Below, piece after piece: positions 1 to 9,623 of a stretch of DNA of 45,440 nucleotides. A program made the position numbers and the translations under genes. The stretch covers positions 1 through 45,440 of the forward strand of contig CAJJWN010000024.1 in the NCBI GenBank assembly GCA_905196835.1. The letters are read 5' to 3'. The notes below the pieces were generated by a model, which was given only the letters and a program-made list of their open reading frames with translations, had not been told where the DNA came from and ran no database searches. How positions within the stretch are numbered: position 1 is the first letter of the stretch; each line of letters begins with the position of its first letter. Source of the DNA: an uncultured Prevotella sp. (GTDB taxonomy: Bacteria > Bacteroidota > Bacteroidia > Bacteroidales > Bacteroidaceae).

Positions 1-2657
1 AGAGCATCGACGTGCTCAAGGACGCATCCTCTACCGCCATCTACGGTGCGCGCGGCGCAAACGGTGTCATCATCGTTACGACGAAGAGCGGCGTGGAAGG
101 CAAGGTGCAGGTCAACTTCAACGCTTCTATCGGATGGAAGAAGATGACAAAGGAAGTTAAGGTGATGGACCCGTACAACTATGCTTACTACCAGTATGAA
201 ATAGGTAACGGCGAGAGTTACGGTAACTTTGACGACCTTGAGATATGGAAATCGCGTGAAGGCCGCAACTATCAGGACGAGGTGTTCGGACGTACCGGCC
301 AGCAGAAGATGTACAACGTGAACGTGAGCGGAGGCTCGAAGGAAGTGAAGTTCAACGTAGGCTTCTCACACTCTGACGAAAAGAGCATCATGAAAGGCTC
401 GGGTTATGCAAAGAACAACGTCAACGCCAAGTTGAACGCGAAGCTGAACAAATGGCTGACCTTGGACTTCACTGGCCGCCTGGCGTTCACCAAGCTCGAC
501 GGACTTAACGGCGGCGCCGACACCAACGAGAGCAACGCCGCCAACTCTGTTGTTGCCAATACGGTAAGGTGGAACCCCGTAGAGCCGCTCGTACAGACCG
601 ACGAGGACGAGGAGAACAGCACCTCTACCCGCCGCAACCCGACCGAACGCATCGACGACACATATAAGTATCAGGAACGTTTCCAGCAGAACTACAACGT
701 AGGCTTGAACTGGAAGCCGTTTAAAGGCTGGACATTCCGCACGGAGTTCGGTTACCGTTGGGACTATAACAACACCGACCAGGTATGGGGAAGCAACGCC
801 ACGACAAACTCTAAGTATGGCTACAATGGTATGCCGCAGGCGCAGTTCGTCAAGGTGAACAAGCAGAACTGGCGCAACGCCAACACCGTAACATACGACA
901 ATGACAAGCTCTTTGGCGGGCGCGACCGCATCAACATCGTTGTAGGTCAGGAGTGGAGCAGCAACAGGCAGACCACCCGCACCAACACGTCAGTGGCCTA
1001 TCCTACGTCGTTCTCTATTGACGACGTGCTTTCAAACACAGCTGCCGGCACCGCACTGCCCAACGAGGTTGACATTGCAGCCGACGAAAACATACTCTCT
1101 TACTTCGGACGCGTCAACTACACCATGGCCGACAAGTATCTGGCAACGGTAACGTTCCGTGCCGACGGTTCGTCCAAGTTCGGCGAAGGCAACCGCTGGG
1201 GCTACTTCCCCGCTGTGGCTTTGGCATGGCGCATGTCAGAGGAGAACTTCCTGAAAGGCGCGCAGAGCTGGCTCTCAAACCTGAAACTGCGCCTCAGCTT
1301 CGGTATGGCCGGTAACAACCGCATCAACAGCGGCCTTATCTCTACCGTTTACTCGATGGCAAGCAACACGTCGAAAGCTCCGTTCTTCGACGAGAACAGG
1401 AACTCGATGCTCGAGCACGGCACATACCTTTATAATCCCGACCTGAAGTGGGAGACCACCATCACCCGTAACATAGGTATCGACTACGGCTTCTGGAACA
1501 ACCGTATCAGCGGTACAATCGACTTCTACTGGAACACCACAAAGGACCTGCTCATGCAGACTTTGATTCCTTCAAACACAGGTTACAGCTACCAGTACCA
1601 GAACTTCGGACAGACATCCAACAAGGGTATAGAGTTCGCCCTCAACGCAGTGCTCGTTGACAAGAAGAACTGGGGCTTGAACTTCAATTTCAACATTGCC
1701 TACAACCGCAACAAGATAGACAAGCTCAACCTTGACAACCCGTGGCAAAGCTCTAACTGGTCAGGTTCTACAATATCCAAATATGAGGATTACCGCGTAG
1801 AGGAAGGCGGACGCCTTGGCGAAATTTGGGGCTACAAGATGAACGGTTACTACACCGTGGCGCAGTATGACGCCGACGGCAACTACCTTAGCGGCGACCT
1901 CGTACTCAACGAGAAGGGCGAATGGGCGCTTGTAGACGGCAAGAAAGACAAGAGCAAAGACCTCTTCGGCGGAAACCTCTATCCCGGCGTTCCCAAGGTA
2001 CAGGTTGACAAGGACGGCAACCCCATCAAGCAGCGTCTCGGCAACACAGTAGCTCCTACGACCGGTGGTTTCGGCTTCGACGGCCGCGTGGGCAACTTCG
2101 ACTTCAACGTATTCTTCAACTATTCTCTTGGCAACAAGCTTATCAACGGTACTAAGCTGGCTAACTCGTTCTACGCAGGTTCAAGCAAGAACTACAACCT
2201 CGTAGCCGACTTCAACCTTGCTAACCGTTACACTTGGATTGACCCGGAGAACGGACTCAACCTCGGACGCCCGTCGTCAAGCACTATCGCTTCATACGGA
2301 GGCGTTGAAGCTGTGATGGCACGCCTGAATGAAATAAACCAAGGACGCAACATGTACAACCCCGCCGGCGTAACTGCTATGCAGCTTATCGACTACGCAG
2401 TGGAGGATGCCTCGTTCCTGCGCCTGCAAAACATCACCGTAGGTTACACCCTGCCGAAGAAGTGGGTAAAGGCCCTGCAAATAGAGAACATCCGCATCTA
2501 CTTCACCGGCTACAACCTCTTCTGCTTCACCGGTTATGACGGCTACGACCCCGAAGTAGACACCAGCAGCAAGAAGAACCCGATGACCCCGGGCGTTGAC
2601 TATGCAGCTTACCCGAAGAGCCGCACGTTCGTGGGAGGTATTAACGTAACATTCTAA
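1..2657 (+). CDS. SusC-type TonB-dependent outer-membrane transporter, 5' truncated by window edge
   Basis: Imports oligosaccharides across the outer membrane with energy from TonB. The reading frame is open from the first base (first full codon at position 3), so the signal peptide, the carboxypeptidase-regulatory domain and the first part of the plug lie outside the window; the GTG at 12 is an internal valine codon. The visible part starts in the plug with the family hallmark DVLKDASSTAIYGARGANGV and continues through about 880 residues of beta-barrel, with motifs such as WRMSEENF and LKWETT and a C-terminal strand ending NVTF, as usual for the barrel assembly signal. The SusD gene follows after 100 nt that hold an inverted repeat. 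Full-length members are about 1000 to 1100 residues. The substrate cannot be read from this fragment. Confidence 0.95.
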   Translation, partial: SIDVLKDASSTAIYGARGANGVIIVTTKSGVEGKVQVNFNASIGWKKMTKEVKVMDPYNYAYYQYEIGNGESYGNFDDLEIWKSREGRNYQDEVFGRTGQQKMYNVNVSGGSKEVKFNVGFSHSDEKSIMKGSGYAKNNVNAKLNAKLNKWLTLDFTGRLAFTKLDGLNGGADTNESNAANSVVANTVRWNPVEPLVQTDEDEENSTSTRRNPTERIDDTYKYQERFQQNYNVGLNWKPFKGWTFRTEFGYRWDYNNTDQVWGSNATTNSKYGYNGMPQAQFVKVNKQNWRNANTVTYDNDKLFGGRDRINIVVGQEWSSNRQTTRTNTSVAYPTSFSIDDVLSNTAAGTALPNEVDIAADENILSYFGRVNYTMADKYLATVTFRADGSSKFGEGNRWGYFPAVALAWRMSEENFLKGAQSWLSNLKLRLSFGMAGNNRINSGLISTVYSMASNTSKAPFFDENRNSMLEHGTYLYNPDLKWETTITRNIGIDYGFWNNRISGTIDFYWNTTKDLLMQTLIPSNTGYSYQYQNFGQTSNKGIEFALNAVLVDKKNWGLNFNFNIAYNRNKIDKLNLDNPWQSSNWSGSTISKYEDYRVEEGGRLGEIWGYKMNGYYTVAQYDADGNYLSGDLVLNEKGEWALVDGKKDKSKDLFGGNLYPGVPKVQVDKDGNPIKQRLGNTVAPTTGGFGFDGRVGNFDFNVFFNYSLGNKLINGTKLANSFYAGSSKNYNLVADFNLANRYTWIDPENGLNLGRPSSSTIASYGGVEAVMARLNEINQGRNMYNPAGVTAMQLIDYAVEDASFLRLQNITVGYTLPKKWVKALQIENIRIYFTGYNLFCFTGYDGYDPEVDTSSKKNPMTPGVDYAAYPKSRTFVGGINVTF

Positions 2658-2659
2658 AA

Positions 2660-2745
2660 ATGATGGAGTAAAGGAGTAAAGCAATAAGTAGATTACCATG
2701 ACAACATGCCTACTTACTCCTTACTACTTCTCTCCTTACTACAAA
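2660..2745. repeat. Intergenic inverted repeat built from GGAGTAA-like words
   Basis: Between SusC and SusD. The left side reads GGAGTAAAGGAGTAAAG and the right side is an imperfect reverse complement containing CTTACTCCTTACTAC. The same words occur at 22.57-22.65 kb and 14.15-14.18 kb. It can form a hairpin in the mRNA between the two genes; a role in processing or differential expression of SusC and SusD is inference. Confidence 0.6.
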
Positions 2746-2757
2746 AAATCAAAAACA

Positions 2758-4698
2758 ATGAAAAAGATATTTTCAATAATCGCGCTTTCAGCCGGTGTGC
2801 TGGCCGCCACGTCCTGCCAGGACTTCCTCGACCAGACATCAGAGTCTGAACTCAACTCCCAGAAGGTGTACAGTTCGACTTATTACACCGGCCTCCGCGT
2901 CAACAAGATATATGGCGGACTGACACAAGACCGCACATATTCGCAGGACTTGGCAATAGTCTGGAACCTCAACAGCGACATCGAGCTGGTTGACGGTCTT
3001 GGCGACGATGCCACCAATACCACCAGCGAGCGTGGTAACATGAACTATAACATCAGCCCAGCATGGTCTAAAATCAGTGGTGTGTGGGATGCCATCTACG
3101 GCGTTATCGAGGATGCCAACCTCGTGGTAGACGGCATACGCACCAGCCCGTTACTCACCGGCGGAGGTGCCGACCAAAAAACTATGGAGCGTTATCTCGG
3201 CGAAGCCATCACGCTTCGCGCCATGTGCTACCTCGACCTCGTGCGCTTCTTCGGCGACGTTCCGTTCAAGATGGAAACATCAAAGGCCGACCTTAGCAAC
3301 GCCTACCTCAACAAGACCGACCGCGACGTAATCATGGACTCGCTCATGAACGAGCTTGACGAGGCAATAGAGTACCTGCCTTGGGCCGACGAAGTGTCAG
3401 GTTACACTACGGAACATATCACCAAGGGCTACGCCCACGGACTACTGGCACAAATCGCCATGACAAAGGCCGGTTATTCAATCCGCGAGCAGGCCAAGGA
3501 AGGCTACGAGACGGCAGCTTACTCCGACCCCACTTATCCTACCCAGCGTCCGGGCGCAACCGAGCGCACCAAGCTGCTCGAAAGGGCGTTGACGCACCTT
3601 TCTGCCATCATCACCAACGGCACGCACCAGTTGAACGACTCGTTCGAGGACCTGTGGGATAAGGTTAACAAGCTACAGCTTGACAAGACGTATCACGAGA
3701 ACCTGTTTGAAATCCCCATGGGCCGCAACGTAACAGGCGAGCTTGGCTACACCGTAGGCGTGCGTCTTAACGGCGTTACCACCGAGTATGGCTACGGCAA
3801 CTCTACCGGAAAGCTGAAGCTTACCGCCCCGTTGCTCTATTCGTACGACAAGAAAGACCTACGCCGTGACCTTACCGTTGCAGCGTTTGAAATCAAACAA
3901 GACGGCAACAAGACCATAGAAAATATATTGGGCAACGCACCGTTCGGCCTTTACTGCGCAAAGTGGGACCCGCGCAAGATGTCAGAAGAGTGGCTTAGCG
4001 AAAACCTTACCGCTACAGCAAAGCACATGACGGGTATCAACCCCATCAAGATGCGTTATTCGCAGGTACTGCTCTACTACGCAGAAGTGCTTAACGAGCT
4101 TGCAGGCCCGCAAGGCTCCTACACCGGCGATGCCGGCATAACGGCGTTCGACGCCCTGGCGCAGGTACACCGCCGCGCATTCGAGAATGAGAGCGACGCA
4201 AACACATTCCTCAACTCCATCACCATGACAAAGGACGGCCTGTTCGACGCCATCATGCAGGAGAACGCATGGGAGTTTGCCGGCGAGGGTTATCGCAAGT
4301 GGGACCTCATCCGCTGGGGCAAGCTCTATGACAAAATCAACGAGTTCAAGCAAACTTACCTTGACCAGTTGGCAGACGGCACGTATCAGGAAAAGGTATA
4401 TTACAATTACACAGATGAAAACAAGACCAAGCTCGACATGTCAAGCGTAACATGGTACGGCATACCTACGGGCAACACCGAGGCTGACTATGCCGCAAGC
4501 ACAGACTCCTTCGGAAAGTCTGTTGACAAGGGTGACGGCAAGGCCGACACGCAGCGCGACACCAACCTGCCGTCAATCTCGAGCGGACTTGTAGGCGACA
4601 ACGTTACGGTGAAAAACCGCTACATAATGCCTATCGCGTCTACTACGATTTCCGCTTCAAACGGACATCTGTACAACTCTTACGGTTACAGCAATTAA
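2758..4698 (+). CDS. SusD-family outer-membrane glycan-binding lipoprotein
   Basis: Binds the glycan at the cell surface and caps the SusC transporter. The start at 2758 is chosen because it gives a lipoprotein signal peptide MKKIFSIIALSAGVL followed by ATSC with Cys20; an ATG 60 nt upstream lies inside the intergenic inverted repeat and would add a non-hydrophobic extension. The protein has 646 residues. SusD features are the N-terminal QDFLDQ segment after the lipid anchor, an alpha-helical TPR-like region (EAITLRAMCYLDLVRFFGDV at about residues 142-161), and the C-terminal AWEFAGEGYRKWDLIRWGKL block. It is co-oriented with SusC and the following lipoprotein gene (30 nt gap). Family assignment is secure; substrate is unknown. 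Confidence 0.95.
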   Translation: MKKIFSIIALSAGVLAATSCQDFLDQTSESELNSQKVYSSTYYTGLRVNKIYGGLTQDRTYSQDLAIVWNLNSDIELVDGLGDDATNTTSERGNMNYNISPAWSKISGVWDAIYGVIEDANLVVDGIRTSPLLTGGGADQKTMERYLGEAITLRAMCYLDLVRFFGDVPFKMETSKADLSNAYLNKTDRDVIMDSLMNELDEAIEYLPWADEVSGYTTEHITKGYAHGLLAQIAMTKAGYSIREQAKEGYETAAYSDPTYPTQRPGATERTKLLERALTHLSAIITNGTHQLNDSFEDLWDKVNKLQLDKTYHENLFEIPMGRNVTGELGYTVGVRLNGVTTEYGYGNSTGKLKLTAPLLYSYDKKDLRRDLTVAAFEIKQDGNKTIENILGNAPFGLYCAKWDPRKMSEEWLSENLTATAKHMTGINPIKMRYSQVLLYYAEVLNELAGPQGSYTGDAGITAFDALAQVHRRAFENESDANTFLNSITMTKDGLFDAIMQENAWEFAGEGYRKWDLIRWGKLYDKINEFKQTYLDQLADGTYQEKVYYNYTDENKTKLDMSSVTWYGIPTGNTEADYAASTDSFGKSVDKGDGKADTQRDTNLPSISSGLVGDNVTVKNRYIMPIASTTISASNGHLYNSYGYSN

Positions 4699-4728
4699 TG
4701 CAAACAACAACTTTAACAAAGTAAAGCA

Positions 4729-6447
4729 ATGAAACTAAGAAACATATACGGTCTGGCACTGTCAGTCCTTGCAGCGGGGGCGGCTGTCACCGCTTGTACG
4801 GACGACAACGACTGGACCACAGACCCTGCGTATGACAGGATGTTCGGCGTGAACAGCAACAAAATCTCCATCGAGACCGACCAGGAAGACCCCTCGACGG
4901 TAGGAGTTACGTTTACGCCTATCGAGGGTGCCGAATACTACGTCATAGAGGTAAGCACCGACAGCTTGTATGACGACATACCCATGGGCGGCGAGAACGC
5001 AACGGTGTACGGCGAGGACAAAAGCATAATCAAGTCGCCGGCGCAGCTTGAAAACATGCGCGAAGAGACCCAATACTACATGCGAATAAAGACCATGTCG
5101 TCAACCACGGCCGAGAGCCACTGGGTATATTACAACATGGGCGAGCCGTTCAAGACGCTCGGCATAATCTATGACGTGCCGTCGGCCGACATTCTCGAGG
5201 ACAGGATTACCCTTAGGTGGATAGCAGGCTCGGAGGTAACGCACATTACTTATACCACCACGGCCAACGGCGAGGAAATCACCGAGACGCGCCAGCTTAC
5301 CGAGGCGGAAATTGCAGCCTCGTCTTGCACCATCAAAGGTCTTGACCAAAACAAGACTTACAAGTTCGCCATCTACAACGGCGACGTGCTCCGCGGTACG
5401 AAGACCGTCAAGACGGCTAAGGCAATGCCTTGGGCTACCGTGCGCCAGGAACTTGGCGACGACGTTACGCAGATAGACCAAGACCTTATGGACATGCTCG
5501 CCCAGAAGGCTCTTGACATAATGGCGGCCGAAGGCAAAGACACCGCCAGCGTAACCATCGGCGTACCTGCCGGAAAGACCATGCCGCTCGGAACAACGGA
5601 AGAATCACTTAGTGTTCCTGAAGGAATTTCAGTTACATTCTTTGGAATGGCAGGAGAAGTGCCGACATTGCAACTGCACAAAGCACTGAAGGCTGACGGA
5701 CATCGTAACGGTGGCTACATCAGGTTTGAGCACATCAACGTTGACGGCATGTATAATGCAGAAACAGGAGATAAAGGATGTGAATATATATTCCAAGCTA
5801 AGAATGAATGCGATTTAGACTCTATCGTATTTATGGACAGTAATATATCTAATATAAACAAATCAATTGTTGCTTTGGAAGGCTCTTCTTCAGAGGCTGT
5901 CAGGCTTATAAAAATTGATAATTGTGTAATAACTAATCATGCAGGAGATTATGCGTTTATTAAAATCGACAAAGGCGGATGTACTGTTAATGATATAGAA
6001 ATCAAGAACTCGACATTCAACAGTATATGCCCAAATCCAGACAAAGATAAAGCCTTCATAGATTTGAATAACATTCCAAGTGCTGTAAATATCAATATTG
6101 AAAATTGCACATTCTATAACATTCTTGGAAAGGGTGCATTCCTTATTACCGATAAATCTCAAGAGAAGGCGGAAACAAGCACTATAAACGTTTCAATTTA
6201 TAGAGTTTTGTTTGCCAAGAATGCAGGTGAAAAAGCAAAAGGCTATCGTGGTGTAAACATAACAGCAACAAGTTCATATATGACAAGTGACTTCAAGCTG
6301 GATAAAAATTACGAGTGGGGAGTACAGTCATATAACGGCTCATCTTCTGACGTGTTTGAAGACCCTGCTACAGGCAACTTCACGTTGAAGGTTAACGACC
6401 TTATCAGAGACAAAGTAGGTGACCCACGTTGGTACACGACCCAATAA
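4729..6447 (+). CDS. PUL surface lipoprotein with FN3-like N-terminus and beta-helix-like C-terminus (DUF4957/DUF5123 type)
   Basis: Predicted third surface protein of the left PUL, in the position of SusE/F. The 572-residue product has a signal peptide ending AAVTAC (lipid Cys23). Residues about 35-225 look like two fibronectin-III-like beta-sandwich domains (YYVIEVSTDS, YYMRIKT; then ITLRWIAGS, TYKFAIYNG). The C-terminal half has repeated short strands with Asn, Ile and Cys (VFMDSNISNINKS, IKIDNCVITN, IEIKNSTFNS, INIENCTFYN), as in right-handed beta-helices, and ends GDPRWY, an ending I associate with DUF5123 proteins of Bacteroidetes pectin-type PULs. From about 5,600 to 6,300 the DNA is visibly AT-richer than both flanks. 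A polysaccharide-binding role is inference; catalytic residues of pectate lyases were not recognised. Confidence 0.75.
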   Translation: MKLRNIYGLALSVLAAGAAVTACTDDNDWTTDPAYDRMFGVNSNKISIETDQEDPSTVGVTFTPIEGAEYYVIEVSTDSLYDDIPMGGENATVYGEDKSIIKSPAQLENMREETQYYMRIKTMSSTTAESHWVYYNMGEPFKTLGIIYDVPSADILEDRITLRWIAGSEVTHITYTTTANGEEITETRQLTEAEIAASSCTIKGLDQNKTYKFAIYNGDVLRGTKTVKTAKAMPWATVRQELGDDVTQIDQDLMDMLAQKALDIMAAEGKDTASVTIGVPAGKTMPLGTTEESLSVPEGISVTFFGMAGEVPTLQLHKALKADGHRNGGYIRFEHINVDGMYNAETGDKGCEYIFQAKNECDLDSIVFMDSNISNINKSIVALEGSSSEAVRLIKIDNCVITNHAGDYAFIKIDKGGCTVNDIEIKNSTFNSICPNPDKDKAFIDLNNIPSAVNINIENCTFYNILGKGAFLITDKSQEKAETSTINVSIYRVLFAKNAGEKAKGYRGVNITATSSYMTSDFKLDKNYEWGVQSYNGSSSDVFEDPATGNFTLKVNDLIRDKVGDPRWYTTQ

Positions 6448-6466
6448 TAACTTACACACTATGACG

Positions 6467-6498
6467 AAAAAGAGGGACAAGCATTTGTCCCTCTTTTT
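6467..6498 (+). terminator. Rho-independent terminator of the left PUL
   Basis: A perfect 14-bp stem (AAAAAGAGGGACAA, positions 6467-6480, with its complement at 6485-6498) and a 4-nt loop, ending in five T. The A tract on the other side makes it able to work in both directions. It lies 20 nt after the lipoprotein stop. Confidence 0.9.
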
Positions 6499-6515
6499 GT
6501 GTTCTCTCTGTTCTG

Positions 6516-6724
6516 GCGGATTTGCAATCCGCCAGTTCTTATTATAAGGATTTGTAATCCGATTACTGTTCCTTGTTTATTGACGGCAAGGCGTAACGGT
6601 TTGAGCGGATTACAAATCCTCATAGTATATTTCGGCGGATTACAAATCACGCCGAAACGCAGAGACCGACGAAACGCAGAGACCGCCGAAACACAGAAAC
6701 AGTCTAAACACAGAAACCACTGAA
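6516..6724. repeat. GGATTTGCAATCC-type inverted repeats followed by a 17-bp tandem repeat
   Basis: Four related units: GCGGATTTGCAATCCGCC (6516-6533), AGGATTTGTAATCCG (6547-6561), GCGGATTACAAATCC (6604-6618) and GGCGGATTACAAATC (6634-6648). They are followed by about four copies of a 17-bp unit GAAACGCAGAGACCGMC from 6654 to 6724; the first two copies differ by one base and the last two have decayed. No ORF here resembles a protein. Confidence 0.7.
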
Positions 6725-6730
6725 AAAGAA

Positions 6731-6832
6731 TGCCACCTTTCAGTCTGTAAAAGACGGCCTTTCTGCTTACAAAACACGGTCTTTTACGTTGCAAAAGGCG
6801 GCAAACGGGAGGGCGAAAGGCCGTGTTTTGCT
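6731..6832. repeat. Cluster of AAAGGCGG/CCGCCTTT-type repeat units
   Basis: Contains GTAAAAGACGGCCTTTC, CACGGTCTTTTACGTTGC, GCAAAAGGCGGC and GCGAAAGGCCGTG. The same short units, in both orientations, recur at 14.86-14.98, 23.92-24.01 and 32.95-33.06 kb, always between genes. Confidence 0.65.
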
Positions 6833-6867
6833 CAACGTTAACCGGGTGGATTTATTACAGGAAACGA

Positions 6868-7250
6868 TGTCACAATGCCACGCGGCGCGTAAACCTCTGG
6901 TTGTCAAAAAGTTAAGCGTGACATTGGCGATAAATTCACTACGTGAGTTCGGTATAAGATAATATGAAAAAATCTCACTTCAAGTAGTCGGTTGGTAATT
7001 GTCATTCCGCGCTCCGACGCGGAATCCAGTGTCAACTACCTTGTTTTTTCTATGCTTTCTATACTGGATTCCGCGTCGGAGCGCGGAATGACAATTACCA
7101 ACCGACTGTTTGAAACGAAAAAACAAGTAGCTGTACCATTGTTTGAAGGGTTACTCCTTATACCGAACTCACGTATTCACTATCACCAATGTCTCACTAA
7201 ATGTCACGCTGTAAACCGTTGACGCGCAGGCTTTTACCGGGAATGTGACA
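6868..7250. repeat. Nested imperfect palindrome of about 380 bp with 45-bp perfect inner arms
   Basis: The inner arms 6986-7030 and 7063-7107 are perfect reverse complements (45 bp each), separated by 32 bp; the arm contains CATTCCGCGCTCCGACGCGG. Around them are imperfect arms 6915-6958 and 7157-7210 sharing ACGTGAGTTCGGTATAAG, and weaker outermost similarity (TGTCACA near 6868 and TGTGACA near 7244). Nothing codes for protein here. It looks like a palindromic, MITE-like element inserted into another palindrome; mobility is inference. Confidence 0.8.
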
Positions 7251-7278
7251 GTGTGACGGTAAAAAACACGGGAAAAAC

Positions 7279-7761
7279 TTAATACTTGTCAAGCATCTCC
7301 TTGATTTTCTTGCGCCGCTTGGCCTGCTTGTGCGCCTTGGGATTGAATATGGACATGAAGTCAAAACCTGCGCCCGAGCCGCCTTTCATGCCTGCGCCAT
7401 GGACGGCGCGGCGTACGGCTTCCTTAATGTCGAAGCCCGGCCTTGGCTTCTTGCCGTAAATCACCACCTCGTCGAGGCGCCGCATCTTGGGCAGCAGCCA
7501 AACGGTGTCGCGCACTGACGACCTGGCAAGCGACAAGGCCTCGTAGCTGCCGTGAGACAAAGTAATGCTGTTACACTTGCCTGTGATGACGAAACGCCCG
7601 TAGCGGTCGGTCATGACGGTGCCGCGCGGATTGATGTACACCTTTACATCAGGGACGCACCGGCGCGTCTCCATATCGTACACTACGGCGGACAGCTGGG
7701 CGCGGCTCTCGGCGGCCACGCCCGCAATCATCAGCAGCGATATGTATAAGCAACGGTGCAT
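7279..7761 (-). CDS. Small secreted carboxypeptidase-regulatory-like domain protein
   Basis: A 160-residue protein with an N-terminal signal peptide (MHRCLYISLLMIAGVAAESRA) and one carboxypeptidase D regulatory-like beta-sandwich (residues about 22-95: AVVYDMETRRCVPDVKVYIN, MTDRYGRFVI, LSHGSYEAL, ending LDEVVIYGKK as in the region before the plug of SusC proteins). The tail is very basic (KAHKQAKRRKKIKEM). An upstream GTG at 7782 is rejected as start because the -7 promoter box covers it (7782-7789). The gene stands alone between a repeat-rich region and guaA. The fold call rests on motif resemblance; function is unknown. Confidence 0.7.
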   Translation of the reverse strand: MHRCLYISLLMIAGVAAESRAQLSAVVYDMETRRCVPDVKVYINPRGTVMTDRYGRFVITGKCNSITLSHGSYEALSLARSSVRDTVWLLPKMRRLDEVVIYGKKPRPGFDIKEAVRRAVHGAGMKGGSGAGFDFMSIFNPKAHKQAKRRKKIKEMLDKY

Positions 7762-7781
7762 CGAGGCATGAATTATTGCCA

Positions 7782-7789
7782 CAAAGTTA
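7782..7789 (-). promoter_or_regulatory. Bacteroidetes -7 promoter box for the small secreted protein
   Basis: On the minus strand TAACTTTG fits TAnnTTTG. Its distance puts the transcript start near 7774, leaving about 13 nt before the ATG at 7761. No good -33 box was seen. Confidence 0.45.
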
Positions 7790-7919
7790 ACCTTTTATGC
7801 CGTGAAAGCGGAAACACAGAATGGCATTTACGGATATTTTGCATTGTTTTTAACGACATAACACGGCACCTTAACGTTATTTACGCCGCAGAAGTTATAA
7901 ACATACGGAGCATAAACAA

Positions 7920-7959
7920 TCATCCCGGCAATGTGCGTTTTTGTACATTGCCGGGATGA
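7920..7959 (-). terminator. Hairpin downstream of guaA, possible terminator
   Basis: A perfect 15-bp stem (arms 7920-7934 and 7945-7959, containing CATCCCGGCAATGT) with a 10-nt loop. It lies 38 nt beyond the guaA stop. The T tract after the stem is weak on the minus strand, so factor-independent termination is uncertain. Confidence 0.5.
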
Positions 7960-7996
7960 CATGATAAAAACATGTATGCAGAGAGAAGCCGAAGCG

Positions 7997-9538
7997 TCAC
8001 TCCCACTCTATCGTCGATGGCGGCTTTGACGAGATGTCATAGCATACGCGGTTGACGCCCTTCACCTTGTTTATTATTTCGTTAGACACTTTCGCCATGA
8101 AGTCGTAAGGCAGATGAGCCCAATCGGCCGTCATGGCATCGGTGCTTGTCACGGCGCGCAGAGCCACGGGGTGCTCATAAGTGCGCTCGTCGCCCATCAC
8201 GCCGACGCTGCGTATTGTAGAGAGAAGCACCGTGCCGGCCTGCCAAACCTTGTCATACAGCGACTCGCCGTCCTCGCAGACGTAGTTGTGCATGTTCTCT
8301 ATGTAAATGTCGTCGGCGTCTTGCAGTATGCGAACCTTCTCGCGCGTTATGTCGCCGAGTATGCGCACGGCCAGGCCCGGACCGGGGAACGGGTGGCGCT
8401 TGATAAGCCGTTCGGGCATACCGAGCTGGTAGCCAACGCGGCGCACCTCGTCCTTGAACAGCCATTTCAGCGGCTCGCACAGTTGCAGGTGCATCTCCTT
8501 GGGCAGTCCGCCTACATTGTGGTGGCTCTTGATTACCATGCCCGTGATGCTAAGGCTCTCTATGCGGTCGGGATAAATAGTACCCTGCGCCAGCCATTTG
8601 GCGTCGGTTATTTTCTTCGCCTCGGCGTTAAACACCTCTACGAAGTCGCGTCCTATGATTTTACGCTTCTGCTCCGGGTCAGTAACTCCCTCCAAGTCCT
8701 TGAAGAACTTGTCGCTCGCGTCAACGCCGATTACGTTCAGTCCGAGGCCCTTATACGCGTCCATAACCTTCTGGAACTCGTTTTTGCGCAGCATTCCGTG
8801 GTCTACGAAGATACACGTAAGGTTCGAGCCAATGGCGCGGTTGAGCAACGTTGCGCACACGGAGGAGTCAACCCCGCCCGAGAGGCCGAGTATTACGCGG
8901 TCGTCGCCAAGCTGCTCTTTCAGCTCTTTCACCGTAGTCTCGACGAACGACGCCGCGCTCCACTCCTGGCGGCTGCCGCAGATGTCAACGACGAAGTTCT
9001 GCAACAGCTGCTTGCCCTGTTCCGTGTGGTACACTTCCGGGTGGAACTGCACAGCCCAAAGGGGCTTCTCCGTGCTGGCGTAAGCGGCAAACTGAACATC
9101 GGCCGTTGACGCTATGGCGTGGCAGTCAGCCGGGATAGCCGTGATAGTATCGCCGTGGCTCATCCACACCTGCGAGTTTTCCTTGAAGCCTTTGAACAAC
9201 GGATTTTGCGCGTCGAACGACATCAGATGCGCGCGTCCGTACTCACGGGTGTTGGTCTTTTCCACCTTTCCGCCGCCTTGTGCTGCTATGAACTGCGCCC
9301 CGTAGCATATTCCGAGCACGGGAAACTTGCCTACGAACTGGCTCAAATCGGCCTTAAACGCCTCGGGGTCGTGCACGGAGTAAGGCGAACCGCTTAGGAT
9401 TACGCCGATAACGCCCTCCGTGTCCTGCGGAAACTTGTTGTAAGGCAGGATTTCGCAGAACGTGTCAAGCTCGCGCACACGGCGGCCTATAAGCTGCGTG
9501 GTCTGCGAACCGAAATCGAGAATGATGATTTTTTGCAT
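7997..9538 (-). CDS. guaA: GMP synthase (glutamine-hydrolysing)
   Basis: Converts XMP to GMP with ATP and glutamine in the cytoplasm, the last step of guanine nucleotide synthesis. The 513-residue product is of normal length. The class I glutamine amidotransferase domain has the nucleophile Cys78 (LGICYGAQ) and the His166/Glu168 pair (VQFHPEVYH); the ATP pyrophosphatase domain has the PP-loop GLSGGVDSS at about 218-226; the C-terminal dimerisation domain ends KPPSTIEWE. It starts [12 protein letters not shown], the usual N-terminus. The gene follows the MurU-like gene on the same strand with an 85-nt gap and has no recognisable promoter of its own, so read-through from that operon is possible. 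Confidence 0.98.
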   Translation of the reverse strand: MQKIIILDFGSQTTQLIGRRVRELDTFCEILPYNKFPQDTEGVIGVILSGSPYSVHDPEAFKADLSQFVGKFPVLGICYGAQFIAAQGGGKVEKTNTREYGRAHLMSFDAQNPLFKGFKENSQVWMSHGDTITAIPADCHAIASTADVQFAAYASTEKPLWAVQFHPEVYHTEQGKQLLQNFVVDICGSRQEWSAASFVETTVKELKEQLGDDRVILGLSGGVDSSVCATLLNRAIGSNLTCIFVDHGMLRKNEFQKVMDAYKGLGLNVIGVDASDKFFKDLEGVTDPEQKRKIIGRDFVEVFNAEAKKITDAKWLAQGTIYPDRIESLSITGMVIKSHHNVGGLPKEMHLQLCEPLKWLFKDEVRRVGYQLGMPERLIKRHPFPGPGLAVRILGDITREKVRILQDADDIYIENMHNYVCEDGESLYDKVWQAGTVLLSTIRSVGVMGDERTYEHPVALRAVTSTDAMTADWAHLPYDFMAKVSNEIINKVKGVNRVCYDISSKPPSTIEWE

Positions 9539-9623
9539 CGTATCTTTTTATTTGGAAGTTATAGAATTTACAGAAGTCAGGGAAGTTTAATACAAATATT
9601 TTGTCGCCAATCGCAATACCTAT

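Noticed and set aside
6654..6724. CRISPR array
   Set aside because: Units are 17 bp and contiguous without spacers; no cas gene in the window.
8114..9109. 331-codon plus-strand ORF opposite guaA
   Set aside because: Antisense shadow of a certain gene; composition follows the codon structure of guaA and no protein motif is visible.
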